A DNA stretch of 39,001 nt. It comes from an uncultured Rubripirellula sp. GTDB taxonomy: Bacteria; Planctomycetota; Planctomycetia; Pirellulales; Pirellulaceae. Location of the stretch: the NCBI GenBank assembly GCA_938045805.1, contig CALIBL010000078.1:1-39001 (forward strand). Reading direction: 5' to 3'. A program made the translations under genes and the position numbers. The notes beneath the pieces are model-generated. The model worked only from the letters and a program-made list of their open reading frames with translations. It searched no databases and had not been told where the DNA came from. Shown here in pieces: positions 15,774-24,865 of the stretch (the first letter of the stretch is position 1; every line of letters begins with the position of its first letter).

Positions 15774-18700
15774 TCAGCTGCAACCCATGCTGTTTCCGCA
15801 GTTGTGGCAGAGGTAGCAATTTCCGTTGCGTACTGTGATGCTTCCGCAGTTGTCACAGCTTGGAGCATCGATTTGGAAGCGGGCGAATTGATCGCTTTGG
15901 CCACTGGCCTTCGTGTCACCCTCAGAGGATGGCTCTTTACGCTTGGTCGAGCCGGTGAAATTAGCCAGCAGAGTCGCCCGCTCGGCAAGGGCAACTGCCG
16001 CTCCCGCATCTTCCTTTAAGCCGAGCATCACGGTGCTTACGGAATCGGTTTCAGTGGACTCGTTTGGAGCGTCGGCGGACTTCGGCAGAGCGTCAGGACC
16101 ACTCATGAAAGTGAGTCCAAGCCAGCGAGCGATGTAGTCGACAACACTCTTCGCAATCCTGATTTCCTTGTTGGTCGTGTGTCCCATCGGTTCAAAGCGG
16201 GTGTGGCTGAACTTGTTGACCAAGACTTCGATCGGAACACCATACTGAAGTGCGATGGATAGTGCAGTGCCGAAGCTGTCCATGATTCCGCCGATCGTTG
16301 AACCTTCCTTCGCCATGGTGATGAAGATCTCACCAGGACGTCCGTCTGGGTAGAGTCCAACGCACAGGTAACCTTCGTGGCCAGCGATTGAGAACTTGTG
16401 TGTCACACTCTGACGTGTGTCATGTAATCGTTCACGTCGCGGCTTGTAAACGATCTTTTCTTTCTCAATGGTCTGCGTGATGACCTCGGCCGCAGCCTTC
16501 GAATCATCTTTGTCTTCCGATTTGGTATTGAGCGGTTGGGACTGCTTGCTACCGTCACGATAGATCGCGATCGCCTTGAGTCCGAGTTCCCAACCCCAGA
16601 AGTAAGCGTCAGCGATATCCGCTGGTGTGGTGTCATTCGGCATGTTGACCGTTTTGCTGATCGCTCCCGAGAGGAACGGTTGTGCTGCGGCCATCATTGT
16701 GACGTGTGCTTGCCACGGAATGCTGCGTACTCCGTTAGCAGGCTGGAACGCACAGTCAAACACTGCCAAGTGCTCATCGGCAACATGAGGAGCACCTTCG
16801 ATGGTGTCTTTCTCGTCGATGTACGCGAGAACCTCACCGATCTGATCGTTGCTGTAACCAAGTTTTTCGAGACCGAGTTTCACCGTTTGGTTAACGATCT
16901 TCAGCATCCCGCCGCCAGCAAGTTGCTTGTATTTCACCAAGGCGATATCCGGTTCGATCCCAGTGGTGTCACAATCCATCATGAAGCTGATGGTTCCGGT
17001 GGGGGCAAGCACGGTCGCCTGTGCATTGCGGAAACCGTACTTCTCACCGATTGCTAGAACATCGTCCCAAAGTTGCTGTGCAGCCTCTTTCAGTTCCGCT
17101 GGACCTTCGTCCGCAATTTCATCACACGCTTCGCGATGCATTTGCATGACGCTCAACATTGGTTTCTCATTTTCCGAATAGCCGTCAAATGGCCCCACAA
17201 CACTGGCGATTTCAGCACTGGTGCGGTTTGCTTCGCCGTGCAGCAATGAGGTGAGAGATCCGCAAAGTCCGCGAGCGGAGTCAGAATCGTAGGGCATACC
17301 GCGGCTCATGAGCACGCTGCCGAGGTTCGAATAACCGAGGCCAAGAGGACGATAGCGGTGGCTATTGGCCGCGATGGGTTCGGTTGGGTAGCTCGCGTGA
17401 TCAACGAGGATTTCCTGAGCGATAAAGAACAGGCGGCACGCGGACCGGAATCGCTTCACGTCAAATGTTCCATCCTTCTCAACGAACTTCATTAAGTTGA
17501 TCGAAGCAAGATTACACGCCGTGTTGTCCAAGAACATGTACTCGCTACATGGATTCGAAGCATTGATCTCGCCGCTGTTGGGGCAGGTGTGCCAGCGGTT
17601 GATGGTGGTGTCGTATTGAACACCAGGGTCGCCGCAGTTCCACGCGCACTCAGCCATTTTGTTGAGCAGTTCTTTCGCATCATATTCTGGCGCGTCAGCC
17701 TGACACTTTTCGCTGACCCATCGGGTTCGCCAAGGTTTCTGATCGCGGACCGCTTCCATGTAATCATCAGTCACACGAACGGAAAGGTTTGCGTTTTGGA
17801 AGCAGACACTGCTGTATGCTTCGCCGTTGAAGTTGGATTCGTAGCCTTCGCGAATCAACGCGTGCGCTTTCTGCTCTTCACCCCATTTACACTCAATGAA
17901 TTCAAGAATGTCCGGATGCCAGACTTTTAGGGATTGCATCTTGGCCGCACGACGAGTCTTGCCACCACTTTTCACAACTCCCGCAATGGAGTCGTACACT
18001 TTCATGAAAGAGAGCGGTCCGGACGGCGTTCCGCCACCGGAAAGTTTTTCCCGCTGTGACCGGATGGTTGATAGGTCCGTTCCAGTTCCGCTACCGAATT
18101 TGAACAACATCGCTTCCGAACAAGCAAGACGCATGATGTCTTCCATGTTGTCGTCAACACTCTGGATGAAGCAGGCTGAACCTTGGGGGAACTCGTAAGG
18201 ATTTTCTGGCTGTTCGGTTTGCTCAGTCTCAGCATTCCAGCGCCAATTACACTTATCGCCACTAACGCCATATTGAGCGTGCAAACCCACGTTGAACCAA
18301 ACGGGGCTGTTGAATGCACCATGTTGGTGCAGGCACAACCAACTCAAGTCACGATAGAAACGCTCGCCATCCTCTGGGCTATCGAAGTAGCCATCGGCCA
18401 AACCCCAATCGCTGATCGTTCGTGTGACTCGGTGAACCAACTGACGGACGCTTCTCTCCCTTTCGGCAGGATTCTTCGGGTCACCATAGAAATATTTTGA
18501 AACCACAACGTTGGTCGCTAGCTGGCTCCAATTCGATGGAATTTCGCAGTTGGTTTGCTCGAACAGTGCGTTCCCACTCTCGTCCTTGATTGCTGCGCTG
18601 CGGAGTTCCCACTCGGTTGTAGCAAACGGTGTATTACCATCGTCCGGACAAAACGTGGACTCAATTTTCAAACCTTGTCCGCTCTTGCGAAGCTTTGTCC

Positions 18701-18806
18701 CGAATCGCTCCTTGGCGTACTCGAGACCGTGCTCCTGATTAACTTTTTCCAGTGCTGGATCGACTGAAGCTTCATTGGAGGATTGCGCAGTGAGAACCGT
18801 GGCCAT
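15774..18806 (-). CDS. nrdJ: Adenosylcobalamin-dependent (class II) ribonucleotide reductase
   Basis: The enzyme reduces ribonucleotides to deoxyribonucleotides using an adenosylcobalamin radical, without oxygen or a second subunit. From the ATG at 18806 it has about 1010 residues (in-frame ATGs at 18836 and 18854 also exist). The radical-cysteine motif NPCSE is at about 418-422, and the reducible cysteine pair is C212 (GSACFIQSV) and C431 (NTACNLAS). GSGTGTDLS and SGPLSFMKVYD are typical of NrdJ. A TSCPD-type domain follows (GHEGYLCVGLYPDGRPGEIFI), and the C terminus is a zinc-ribbon/redox tail (CDNC and CYLCHNC). No nrdAB or nrdDG is in view. Two NrdR-box-like sites lie about 210-250 bases upstream, and a strong terminator follows. 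Confidence 0.97.
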   Translation of the reverse strand: MATVLTAQSSNEASVDPALEKVNQEHGLEYAKERFGTKLRKSGQGLKIESTFCPDDGNTPFATTEWELRSAAIKDESGNALFEQTNCEIPSNWSQLATNVVVSKYFYGDPKNPAERERSVRQLVHRVTRTISDWGLADGYFDSPEDGERFYRDLSWLCLHQHGAFNSPVWFNVGLHAQYGVSGDKCNWRWNAETEQTEQPENPYEFPQGSACFIQSVDDNMEDIMRLACSEAMLFKFGSGTGTDLSTIRSQREKLSGGGTPSGPLSFMKVYDSIAGVVKSGGKTRRAAKMQSLKVWHPDILEFIECKWGEEQKAHALIREGYESNFNGEAYSSVCFQNANLSVRVTDDYMEAVRDQKPWRTRWVSEKCQADAPEYDAKELLNKMAECAWNCGDPGVQYDTTINRWHTCPNSGEINASNPCSEYMFLDNTACNLASINLMKFVEKDGTFDVKRFRSACRLFFIAQEILVDHASYPTEPIAANSHRYRPLGLGYSNLGSVLMSRGMPYDSDSARGLCGSLTSLLHGEANRTSAEIASVVGPFDGYSENEKPMLSVMQMHREACDEIADEGPAELKEAAQQLWDDVLAIGEKYGFRNAQATVLAPTGTISFMMDCDTTGIEPDIALVKYKQLAGGGMLKIVNQTVKLGLEKLGYSNDQIGEVLAYIDEKDTIEGAPHVADEHLAVFDCAFQPANGVRSIPWQAHVTMMAAAQPFLSGAISKTVNMPNDTTPADIADAYFWGWELGLKAIAIYRDGSKQSQPLNTKSEDKDDSKAAAEVITQTIEKEKIVYKPRRERLHDTRQSVTHKFSIAGHEGYLCVGLYPDGRPGEIFITMAKEGSTIGGIMDSFGTALSIALQYGVPIEVLVNKFSHTRFEPMGHTTNKEIRIAKSVVDYIARWLGLTFMSGPDALPKSADAPNESTETDSVSTVMLGLKEDAGAAVALAERATLLANFTGSTKRKEPSSEGDTKASGQSDQFARFQIDAPSCDNCGSITVRNGNCYLCHNCGNSMGCS

Positions 18807-18970
18807 AGCTCTAAGACTCCTAAAGTGTTCATCCATGGGTCGCATCAGTACCAAAGGCTATTCGCTATCCTCGCGAAGCACCAAAAACGACCAAATTTAT
18901 TTGTGAGAAGCGTAAATGAGATCGCCCAAGTGGGGGGTGTGTCATTCCATTTAAGTTGCCTGAGCAGAGA

Positions 18971-18988
18971 CCGTAAGGAATCTTACGG
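18971..18988 (-). repeat. Hairpin in the nrdJ leader
   Basis: CCGTAAG and CTTACGG form a perfect seven-base stem around a four-base loop (GAAT on the plus strand). It falls between the NrdR-like boxes and the nrdJ start, so it would be in the mRNA leader. No T tract follows on the minus strand, so it is not an obvious terminator. Confidence 0.55.
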
Positions 18989-19012
18989 CGAAACTGATTG
19001 GCCAACGTAAAA

Positions 19013-19028
19013 ACACTACCAGTAGTAT
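19013..19028 (-). promoter_or_regulatory. NrdR-box-like site, proximal to nrdJ
   Basis: The 16 bases ACACTACCAGTAGTAT match the NrdR consensus ACACWATATATWGTGT at 12 positions, including both conserved outer halves. NrdR represses ribonucleotide reductase genes and typically binds two boxes about three helical turns apart; the second box begins exactly 32 bases further upstream. Confidence 0.6.
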
Positions 19029-19044
19029 CCTCGCGGACGCTAGA

Positions 19045-19060
19045 CCACTATATGTGGGCG
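19045..19060 (-). promoter_or_regulatory. NrdR-box-like site, distal to nrdJ
   Basis: CCACTATATGTGGGCG matches the NrdR consensus at 10 of 16 positions, with the core CACTATAT intact and a CCAC/GTGG symmetry. Its 32-base offset from the box at 19013 is the spacing seen in known tandem NrdR operators. Confidence 0.55.
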
Positions 19061-19566
19061 ACAGGGGCGAAATCTTAAGGCTCAATCGACCAATGTCAAA
19101 TAGAATTTTACATTTGTGTGTAACCTCATGCTGACACTCGGTTTAGAGCGATTCGTTGCGTCCGGGTTTTGGGGCATGATCGTGCCGTTGAGCGATCCTA
19201 ACTCCATGATATTTTAAGACTTAGTTAAGGTTGCTAGCAAAGACTGGTGATGGTTTTTCATTTCAAACATTTCTCAGATTATTCGGCGAAGTCTTTCAAA
19301 AGCCCGTGAACACGGGAAGGCTGGGGGTTTTGGGGCAATTTGTTTTGAGCGGTGTCTTAGTTTCCGGTCGCGCGGACTTCGCGTTTGGCATGTTTCGTGG
19401 CGTTGAGTTCAATCGCTAATCGAGCACGAGGTTTGATTTGATGCGTCTGTTTGGTGTGGTGCAGGTCGGCGAAGAATTCCGCTAACGTATTGACGAACGC
19501 GGGACAGCCGTTTTAGTGCTGGGTCGCTAAATACCTCATTGAAGTACGCGCGAAGAAAGTACACGC

Positions 19567-20388
19567 ATGAAATTTGCAATTTGTAACGAGACGTTCGGTG
19601 ACTGGGATTTAGCGGATGCACTCAAGTTGGCACGGTCCACCGGTTACACGGGGTGGGAGGTGGCTCCATTCATGTTGTCGGATGATATTCGGACGTTTGA
19701 TGTGGATCAGCGACGACGCTATCGGGCTGAAGTGGAAGCTGCCGGGTTAGAGATCATCGGACTGCACTGGCTACTCGCTAAGACGAATGGCTTTTACTTG
19801 ACATCGGAGGATGTCGTCGTCCGTCAACGAACAGCTGAATACCTCAGTCTTCTGGCTGAACTTTGTGGAGATCTTGGTGGTAGCGTGATGGTGCTCGGTT
19901 CTCCTCAGCAGAGAAATGTACCTGAGGGGCAAAGCATGCAATCTGCGATGGAATGCGCTGCTGCTGTGCTTAACGCGGTGACTCCTGCACTTGAGCGAAA
20001 TCAGGTGAGGATTGCTGTAGAGCCATTGGGACGTGAAGAGGGAAACTTTCTGAATCATGCTTCAGACGCACGCGATTTGATCGATCTTGTCGGCCATTCT
20101 CATATCCAACTGCACCTAGATGTAAAAGCGATGAGTGATGAGGGGATCGCGATCGATCAGATCATTCGCGACAACGCTGATTCAATGATTCATTTCCACG
20201 CGAATGATCCGAATCGTCGCGGACCGGGCATGGGCGAGGTCGATTTCAAACCGATCTTTGAGGCACTTCGTGATGTCTCCTATGAAGGATGGACCAGTGT
20301 GGAAGTGTTCGATTACTCGCCCGGTGTTGAAACACTTGTGACTGAAAGCATGAAGAATATGCTGGCGACACTTGAGTCGATAGGCTGA
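19567..20388 (+). CDS. Sugar phosphate isomerase/epimerase-like TIM barrel
   Basis: This 273-residue cytoplasmic protein belongs to the xylose isomerase-like TIM barrel family (AP endonuclease 2 fold), whose members isomerise or epimerise keto sugars and related acids. The metal-binding residues of the fold are in place: E152 (AVEPLG), D185 (LHLDVKAM), H211 (IHFHAND) and E246 (SVEVFDY). The RRGPGMGEVDF loop is typical of the tagatose-epimerase/hydroxypyruvate-isomerase subgroup. It begins MKFAICNETF with no leader. It stands alone between nrdJ and the MoxR operon. The substrate cannot be assigned. Confidence 0.9.
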   Translation: MKFAICNETFGDWDLADALKLARSTGYTGWEVAPFMLSDDIRTFDVDQRRRYRAEVEAAGLEIIGLHWLLAKTNGFYLTSEDVVVRQRTAEYLSLLAELCGDLGGSVMVLGSPQQRNVPEGQSMQSAMECAAAVLNAVTPALERNQVRIAVEPLGREEGNFLNHASDARDLIDLVGHSHIQLHLDVKAMSDEGIAIDQIIRDNADSMIHFHANDPNRRGPGMGEVDFKPIFEALRDVSYEGWTSVEVFDYSPGVETLVTESMKNMLATLESIG

Positions 20389-20582
20389 CGGTTTGTTTGA
20401 TCGATTGGACATCTATTTTTATGGTTTGTCCAAGGATTGCGTGGGATTGATCGAGTCGTCGCTGCACCTCGCCTTGAACCGCTACTGTATACTACGTGCA
20501 TCGAGAACGTGCGCTCGCACCGATGTGTAAAGCGTCATCGCGTTCTGACCATCTGCGGGCCAGGTTTAGTTCAGGAGCATTC

Positions 20583-21593
20583 ATGTCCAACGACCCGATG
20601 ACTACCGATGAAGAAGGGGAACTGGTTGCACAGATCAGAGACGGGCGGGACAAAATCCTCGCGGAACTATCGAAAGTGATTGTTGGTCAAGAGGATGTGA
20701 TCGAACAGTTACTGCTCTGTCTTTTTTCCGGCGGCCACTGCCTGATCACCGGCGCCCCGGGGCTCGCCAAGACACTTCTTGTGCGAAGTGTCGCTGAGGT
20801 TTTTCATCTGCAGTTTCAGCGGATTCAATTCACACCTGACTTGATGCCTGCTGACATCACAGGCACTGAGATTCTTGAGCAGAATCAGAATGGTGAGCGA
20901 TCACTCCAGTTTGTGAAGGGACCGATCTTCGCGAACGTTATCTTGGCTGACGAGATCAACCGAACACCTCCCAAAACTCAAGCCGCTTTGCTTGAAGCGA
21001 TGCAAGAGCATCAGGTAACCGCGGCGGGTAAACGTTATGAGTTGGATCAGCCGTTTTTCGTTCTTGCCACCCAAAATCCGATTGAGATGGAGGGCACCTA
21101 CCCATTACCCGAAGCGCAGCTTGATCGTTTCATGTTCAATGTTCTCATTGACTACCTACCACCTGAACAAGAACTTGCAGTGGTCTTGAAAACAACTTCC
21201 AAATCGGGTGAGGCGATCGAGCCGATTTTCAACGCTGAGGATGTTCTGCGATTCCATTCATTGGTGCGGCGGGTGCCAATCGCGGAAGAGGTCGCCAAGT
21301 TTGCGGTTGATATTGCTGCAGCGACCCGACCGAGCAGGGAAGGAAGTTTTGATTTCGTTGATGACTGGATCAGCTGGGGGGCGGGCATCCGGGCCGCGCA
21401 AACCCTTGTTCTTGCGGGGAAAGCGAGAGCACTCCTTCAAGGGCGTGCGCATGTGACAAAGGAAGATATCGTTTACTTAGCCAAGCCGACGTTACGACAC
21501 CGTGTTCTACTGAGCTACCGAGCGGAAGCCGAGGGGGTTTCGATCGAAGCCGTGATTGATCGTGTCGTTGAGTCCGTCAAGCTAGGGGCGTGA
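20583..21593 (+). CDS. MoxR-family AAA+ ATPase
   Basis: The protein is a cytoplasmic AAA+ ATPase of the MoxR group, which acts as a chaperone for partner proteins containing VWA domains. The start is the ATG at 20583, preceded by AGGAG; an upstream GTG in the same frame has no such site. It has 336 residues. Walker A is GAPGLAKT (57-64), Walker B VILADE (119-124), the MoxR block NRTPPKTQAALLEAMQEHQVT follows, then sensor 1 in VLATQNPIEMEGTYPLPEAQLDRF. The C-terminal AAA lid carries RHRVLLSYRAEAEG. It leads a six-gene operon with the DUF58 gene starting one base after its stop. Confidence 0.95.
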   Translation: MSNDPMTTDEEGELVAQIRDGRDKILAELSKVIVGQEDVIEQLLLCLFSGGHCLITGAPGLAKTLLVRSVAEVFHLQFQRIQFTPDLMPADITGTEILEQNQNGERSLQFVKGPIFANVILADEINRTPPKTQAALLEAMQEHQVTAAGKRYELDQPFFVLATQNPIEMEGTYPLPEAQLDRFMFNVLIDYLPPEQELAVVLKTTSKSGEAIEPIFNAEDVLRFHSLVRRVPIAEEVAKFAVDIAAATRPSREGSFDFVDDWISWGAGIRAAQTLVLAGKARALLQGRAHVTKEDIVYLAKPTLRHRVLLSYRAEAEGVSIEAVIDRVVESVKLGA

Positions 21594-21594
21594 A

Positions 21595-22590
21595 ATGGCG
21601 GACGCCATCCAACAGTCAAAGTCGGGGAATGCTTCAGCGGGACAAGTGGCCTCGTTGGATTCTGCGGCATTGATGCGGATTAAAAATCTGCAGTTCCGCG
21701 CCAAGATGGTTGTCGAAGGCTTTTATAACGGCCTACACCGAAGTCCTTTTCACGGCAACTCGGTTGAGTTTCGAGAGTATCGACCTTACACCTTTGGCGA
21801 CGATCTTCGGAATCTTGACTGGAAGCTCTACGCTAGAAGTGATCGTTACTACATCAAAAAGTTTGACGACGAGACGCAGCGTCAGTGCACTTTGATCTTC
21901 GATCAGAGTCAGTCAATGAATTACGGAACGGTCGGTTACAGCAAGGCAGATTACGCTAGCACGGTGCTCGCAACCTTTGCCTACTACCTTAATCTCCAAC
22001 GAGATAGTGTCGGACTGCTGACGTTCGATGAAACCATTCGGCAGTACCTTCCGCCAAGAAGGACTCATGGTCAGATGAGGCGACTTTTCGCGGGTCTCGC
22101 TCAGTCACCTAGCGGTCTGGATACCAATATGGAACGCCCGCTGAAGGAGGCTGCAGCGGTAGCGAAACGGCGAGGACTTATTGTGATCGCCTCTGACTTT
22201 CTCGTTCCGGTTTCCTCAATGGAAAAAGGACTTAGCTTTTTACGGGCCAGAGGCCACCAAGTACTGCTTTTGCGAGTGCTTGATCCAACCGAGTTGAACT
22301 TTGGGATCGAGTCACCGAGCATGCTGTTCGACATGGAGACAGGTTCGGAGATCTACGTTGATCCCGCCATTGCAACGAGCGGTTACCGGCACGCACTTGA
22401 GTCACATCGAGAAGATCTGGTGAGACTCTGTGGAACGATTGGGGTCGATTACTTCGAAATGACCACCGGCGACTTGGTGGAGAACGCGTTGCATCGGCTA
22501 ATCTCCACACTCGGTAATGGAAACCGAGCGGTGGCCCCTAGTCACGACGACAACATCGGCGGATCGTTCGAAGGCGGAGGGCGTGGATGA
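21595..22590 (+). CDS. DUF58/VWA-like MoxR partner protein
   Basis: This 331-residue protein has the DUF58 signature EFREYRPYTFGDDLRNLDWKLYARSDR at about residues 58-84, with a VWA-like fold after it. The metal-ion-dependent adhesion site DxSxS is intact (D103, S105, S107 in FDQSQSM). There is no transmembrane segment, so it is cytoplasmic or peripheral. DUF58 proteins are regular partners of MoxR ATPases, and here the genes are one base apart. The next gene overlaps it by four bases (ATGA), which indicates translational coupling. Confidence 0.93.
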   Translation: MADAIQQSKSGNASAGQVASLDSAALMRIKNLQFRAKMVVEGFYNGLHRSPFHGNSVEFREYRPYTFGDDLRNLDWKLYARSDRYYIKKFDDETQRQCTLIFDQSQSMNYGTVGYSKADYASTVLATFAYYLNLQRDSVGLLTFDETIRQYLPPRRTHGQMRRLFAGLAQSPSGLDTNMERPLKEAAAVAKRRGLIVIASDFLVPVSSMEKGLSFLRARGHQVLLLRVLDPTELNFGIESPSMLFDMETGSEIYVDPAIATSGYRHALESHREDLVRLCGTIGVDYFEMTTGDLVENALHRLISTLGNGNRAVAPSHDDNIGGSFEGGGRG

Positions 22591-24770
22591 GTTTTCTAGC
22601 ACCACTTTATGCTCTCGGTTTACTAACGATTGCGGCCCCGATTTTGTTGCATTTGATTCGTCGTCAGCCAAAGGATCGCGTGGCGTTCAGTTCGCTCCTT
22701 TTTCTCAAGCCGACACCCCCAAGGCTGACGCGGCGAAGCCGAATCAATCATTGGTTTTTATTGTTGCTGCGTGTCCTTGCGATCTGTGCTTTGGTGTTGG
22801 CATTTGCTCGTCCCTTCCTTCGTAGTGATTCTCAGGAGACGCGAGTTGAATTGGGACGGCGTGTGATCGTCATGGTTGATACGAGCGCGAGTATGGCGCG
22901 ATCCGGCTTATGGAAGCAGGCGACCGATAACGTTGAAGCTTTGATCAGTGGGCTGGATCCGCTCGATGATATCGCGTTGATTAGTTTCGATGATGGGGTA
23001 AAAGTTCAGGTGCCATTTCGCGAGGAGTCGGCAGGACCTAGCACCGAGCAACGAAAGGTTGTGTTGGAGACACTGCTGACGCTAAGTCCAACCAATCACG
23101 CCACTGAATTGGGCAAATCACTGCAGTTTGCGGCGGAATATGCTGCCAATGCGGTGCAGGGTTCCTCTGTCTCAGGGGGGGGTGATGATTCCAATGGAGA
23201 AGCTGATTCTGGCAATGAAACGCAATTGCAGCGTGCGACACAGTTAGTGGTTGTCAGTGATCTGCAACGTGGCTCAAACGTGCGTTCGATACAGTCATAT
23301 CCATGGCCCAATGAAGTAGCTGTTGAATTGCGACAACTTCGACCCGATCGCGTTAACAATGCGACAGTTCAACGCCTGCGGCAGACTGAGGAGGATTTAG
23401 GAGAAGAACGTGTTCGTGTTCGAGTAGACAACGCGGCGTCCTCAACGGTTTCTGAATTCGATCTCGCTTGGGTTGATGAGCAATTGCAGGCTTCTTCAAT
23501 TCAGAAAGTGCAGGTGCCACCGGGAAGCACACGCGTGGTGAACTTGCCGTTGCCTGAGATCTCGGTTGTTGGTGTTCAGCTTGATGGCGATGGCGAAGCC
23601 TTTGATAACTTGAGTTATTTCGTGCAGCCAGAGAAGTCAAGTTTGGAGGTTTTGTATTTTGGACCGCGCTCAGAAGAGACTCGCGAGGACCTGTTCTACT
23701 ATCTAAGTCTTTTGCCGCTGAGTACCCGTGTGCGAGAGGTAACCTGTCGTGTCGTGGATGCAGCAGAATTAGCACTTGCGGAATTCGAGCGAGTCCCTTT
23801 GGTGGTGGTGGCTCAATCGTTTGATGAATCAATTTCTGGAGTGCTTCGGGGATATATTGAAACCGGTGGAACCGTGCTCGGTGTCTTGGATGGGAGCGGT
23901 AATCTGGAGGGAGGCTCCCTAAATCGACTCGGTGACCTGCAGCTAATCAGTAATCGTAATGAACCGGTTGAGTCAAATGGCAGTATTGAGGCGAGCGGTT
24001 ACTTGATGTTCTCCTCTATCGATTATCAGCACCGGCTTTTCGCTAGTTTCTCTGACCCGCAATTCAGCGATTTCTCGAAGATCAAATTTTGGTCACGCCA
24101 GAAGCTCGATGGCCTGGGGCAGGGCGTTAATGTAGTTGCGACATTTGATGACGCCACTCCAGCAATCATTGAGAAGAATGTTGGTGAGGGGCACTTGCTG
24201 ATCACCGCATTTGGCTGGCAACCAAGTCGCAGTCAGCTAGCGTTATCAACAAAGTTTCTGCCATTGATCGATTCGATGGTGAATCCCCCAACCGACTCGG
24301 ACAATGGGTTAGAGATCAAGGTTGGAGAGGGGTTTCCTTTTCCTCCCGCACCCGACGCAATAATCATTCAACCCGACGGATCGACGATCGACTATCGTGA
24401 GAACGGCGATTTTGCTGAGGTGACCAATCCCGGAATCTATCGTTATCGCCGTGAAGGATTCGAGTCCCTTGTGGCGGTCAACCTAGCGTCAAGCGAAAGT
24501 CAAACCGACGCGATGGATTCGGATGAATTCGAAGCGTTAGGGGTAGAGTTGGGAGAGCTTGCTGATCAAGAACGAGAAACGGCGAAGGAATTGCAGCTAC
24601 GGGATCGTGAGCTTGAGGAGCATCAGGGGCTCTGGCAGTGGGCATTGATTGCCGCGCTGGTGATTATTTTCGTGGAGACGCTCTGGGCGTCGCTGGTCCC
24701 TCAAAGTCCAATGTCGGTTCAAGGCGATGATGGTGTGGGCGGGGGCGAACCAAGCACGCAACCAACTTAG
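22587..24770 (+). CDS. BatA-like membrane protein with VWA domain
   Basis: The protein has 727 residues and begins with the BatA N-terminal motif (FLAPLYALGLLTIAAPILLHLIRRQPKDRVAFSSLLFL). Membrane helices are at about 4-24 and 56-76, and a C-terminal helix at about 688-708. The VWA domain starts at about 92 with an intact MIDAS (D98, S100, S102 in VDTSASM). The middle part, facing the other side of the membrane, is beta-rich with an alpha/beta segment resembling a glutamine amidotransferase-like fold (VLYFGPRSEETREDLFYY, then VVVAQSFDESISG). BatA proteins were first linked to aerotolerance in Bacteroides, but their general role is envelope maintenance with MoxR; the function here is inferred. 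Confidence 0.9.
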   Translation: MSFLAPLYALGLLTIAAPILLHLIRRQPKDRVAFSSLLFLKPTPPRLTRRSRINHWFLLLLRVLAICALVLAFARPFLRSDSQETRVELGRRVIVMVDTSASMARSGLWKQATDNVEALISGLDPLDDIALISFDDGVKVQVPFREESAGPSTEQRKVVLETLLTLSPTNHATELGKSLQFAAEYAANAVQGSSVSGGGDDSNGEADSGNETQLQRATQLVVVSDLQRGSNVRSIQSYPWPNEVAVELRQLRPDRVNNATVQRLRQTEEDLGEERVRVRVDNAASSTVSEFDLAWVDEQLQASSIQKVQVPPGSTRVVNLPLPEISVVGVQLDGDGEAFDNLSYFVQPEKSSLEVLYFGPRSEETREDLFYYLSLLPLSTRVREVTCRVVDAAELALAEFERVPLVVVAQSFDESISGVLRGYIETGGTVLGVLDGSGNLEGGSLNRLGDLQLISNRNEPVESNGSIEASGYLMFSSIDYQHRLFASFSDPQFSDFSKIKFWSRQKLDGLGQGVNVVATFDDATPAIIEKNVGEGHLLITAFGWQPSRSQLALSTKFLPLIDSMVNPPTDSDNGLEIKVGEGFPFPPAPDAIIIQPDGSTIDYRENGDFAEVTNPGIYRYRREGFESLVAVNLASSESQTDAMDSDEFEALGVELGELADQERETAKELQLRDRELEEHQGLWQWALIAALVIIFVETLWASLVPQSPMSVQGDDGVGGGEPSTQPT

Positions 24771-24865
24771 GCTAAGGGTGATATAGGCTGAGTTGGTTTG
24801 CGGGAGAGTTGAAGTTTGCGGACGTGGTGATTGACGATCAACCTATTGATTTTGGAAACCCTAAC

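Larger units (their letters stand above)
18807..19566. other. Long divergent intergenic region between nrdJ and the isomerase
   Basis: This 760-base region holds the nrdJ leader and control sites on the minus strand (hairpin at 18971-18988, NrdR-like boxes at 19013-19060) and the promoter of the plus-strand isomerase. In the right half (19070-19566) I see no supported gene or RNA. I searched the nrdJ side for the conserved box of the cobalamin riboswitch and did not find it. Confidence 0.5.

Noticed and set aside
18807..19200. Cobalamin riboswitch upstream of nrdJ
   Set aside because: The conserved 3' box and the typical core could not be found by eye on the minus strand; only the NrdR-like boxes and one small hairpin are visible. 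A covariance-model search would decide.
19231..19419. Plus-strand open frame of 62 codons upstream of the isomerase
   Set aside because: No ribosome binding site, no recognisable domain, and the translation looks like chance sequence.
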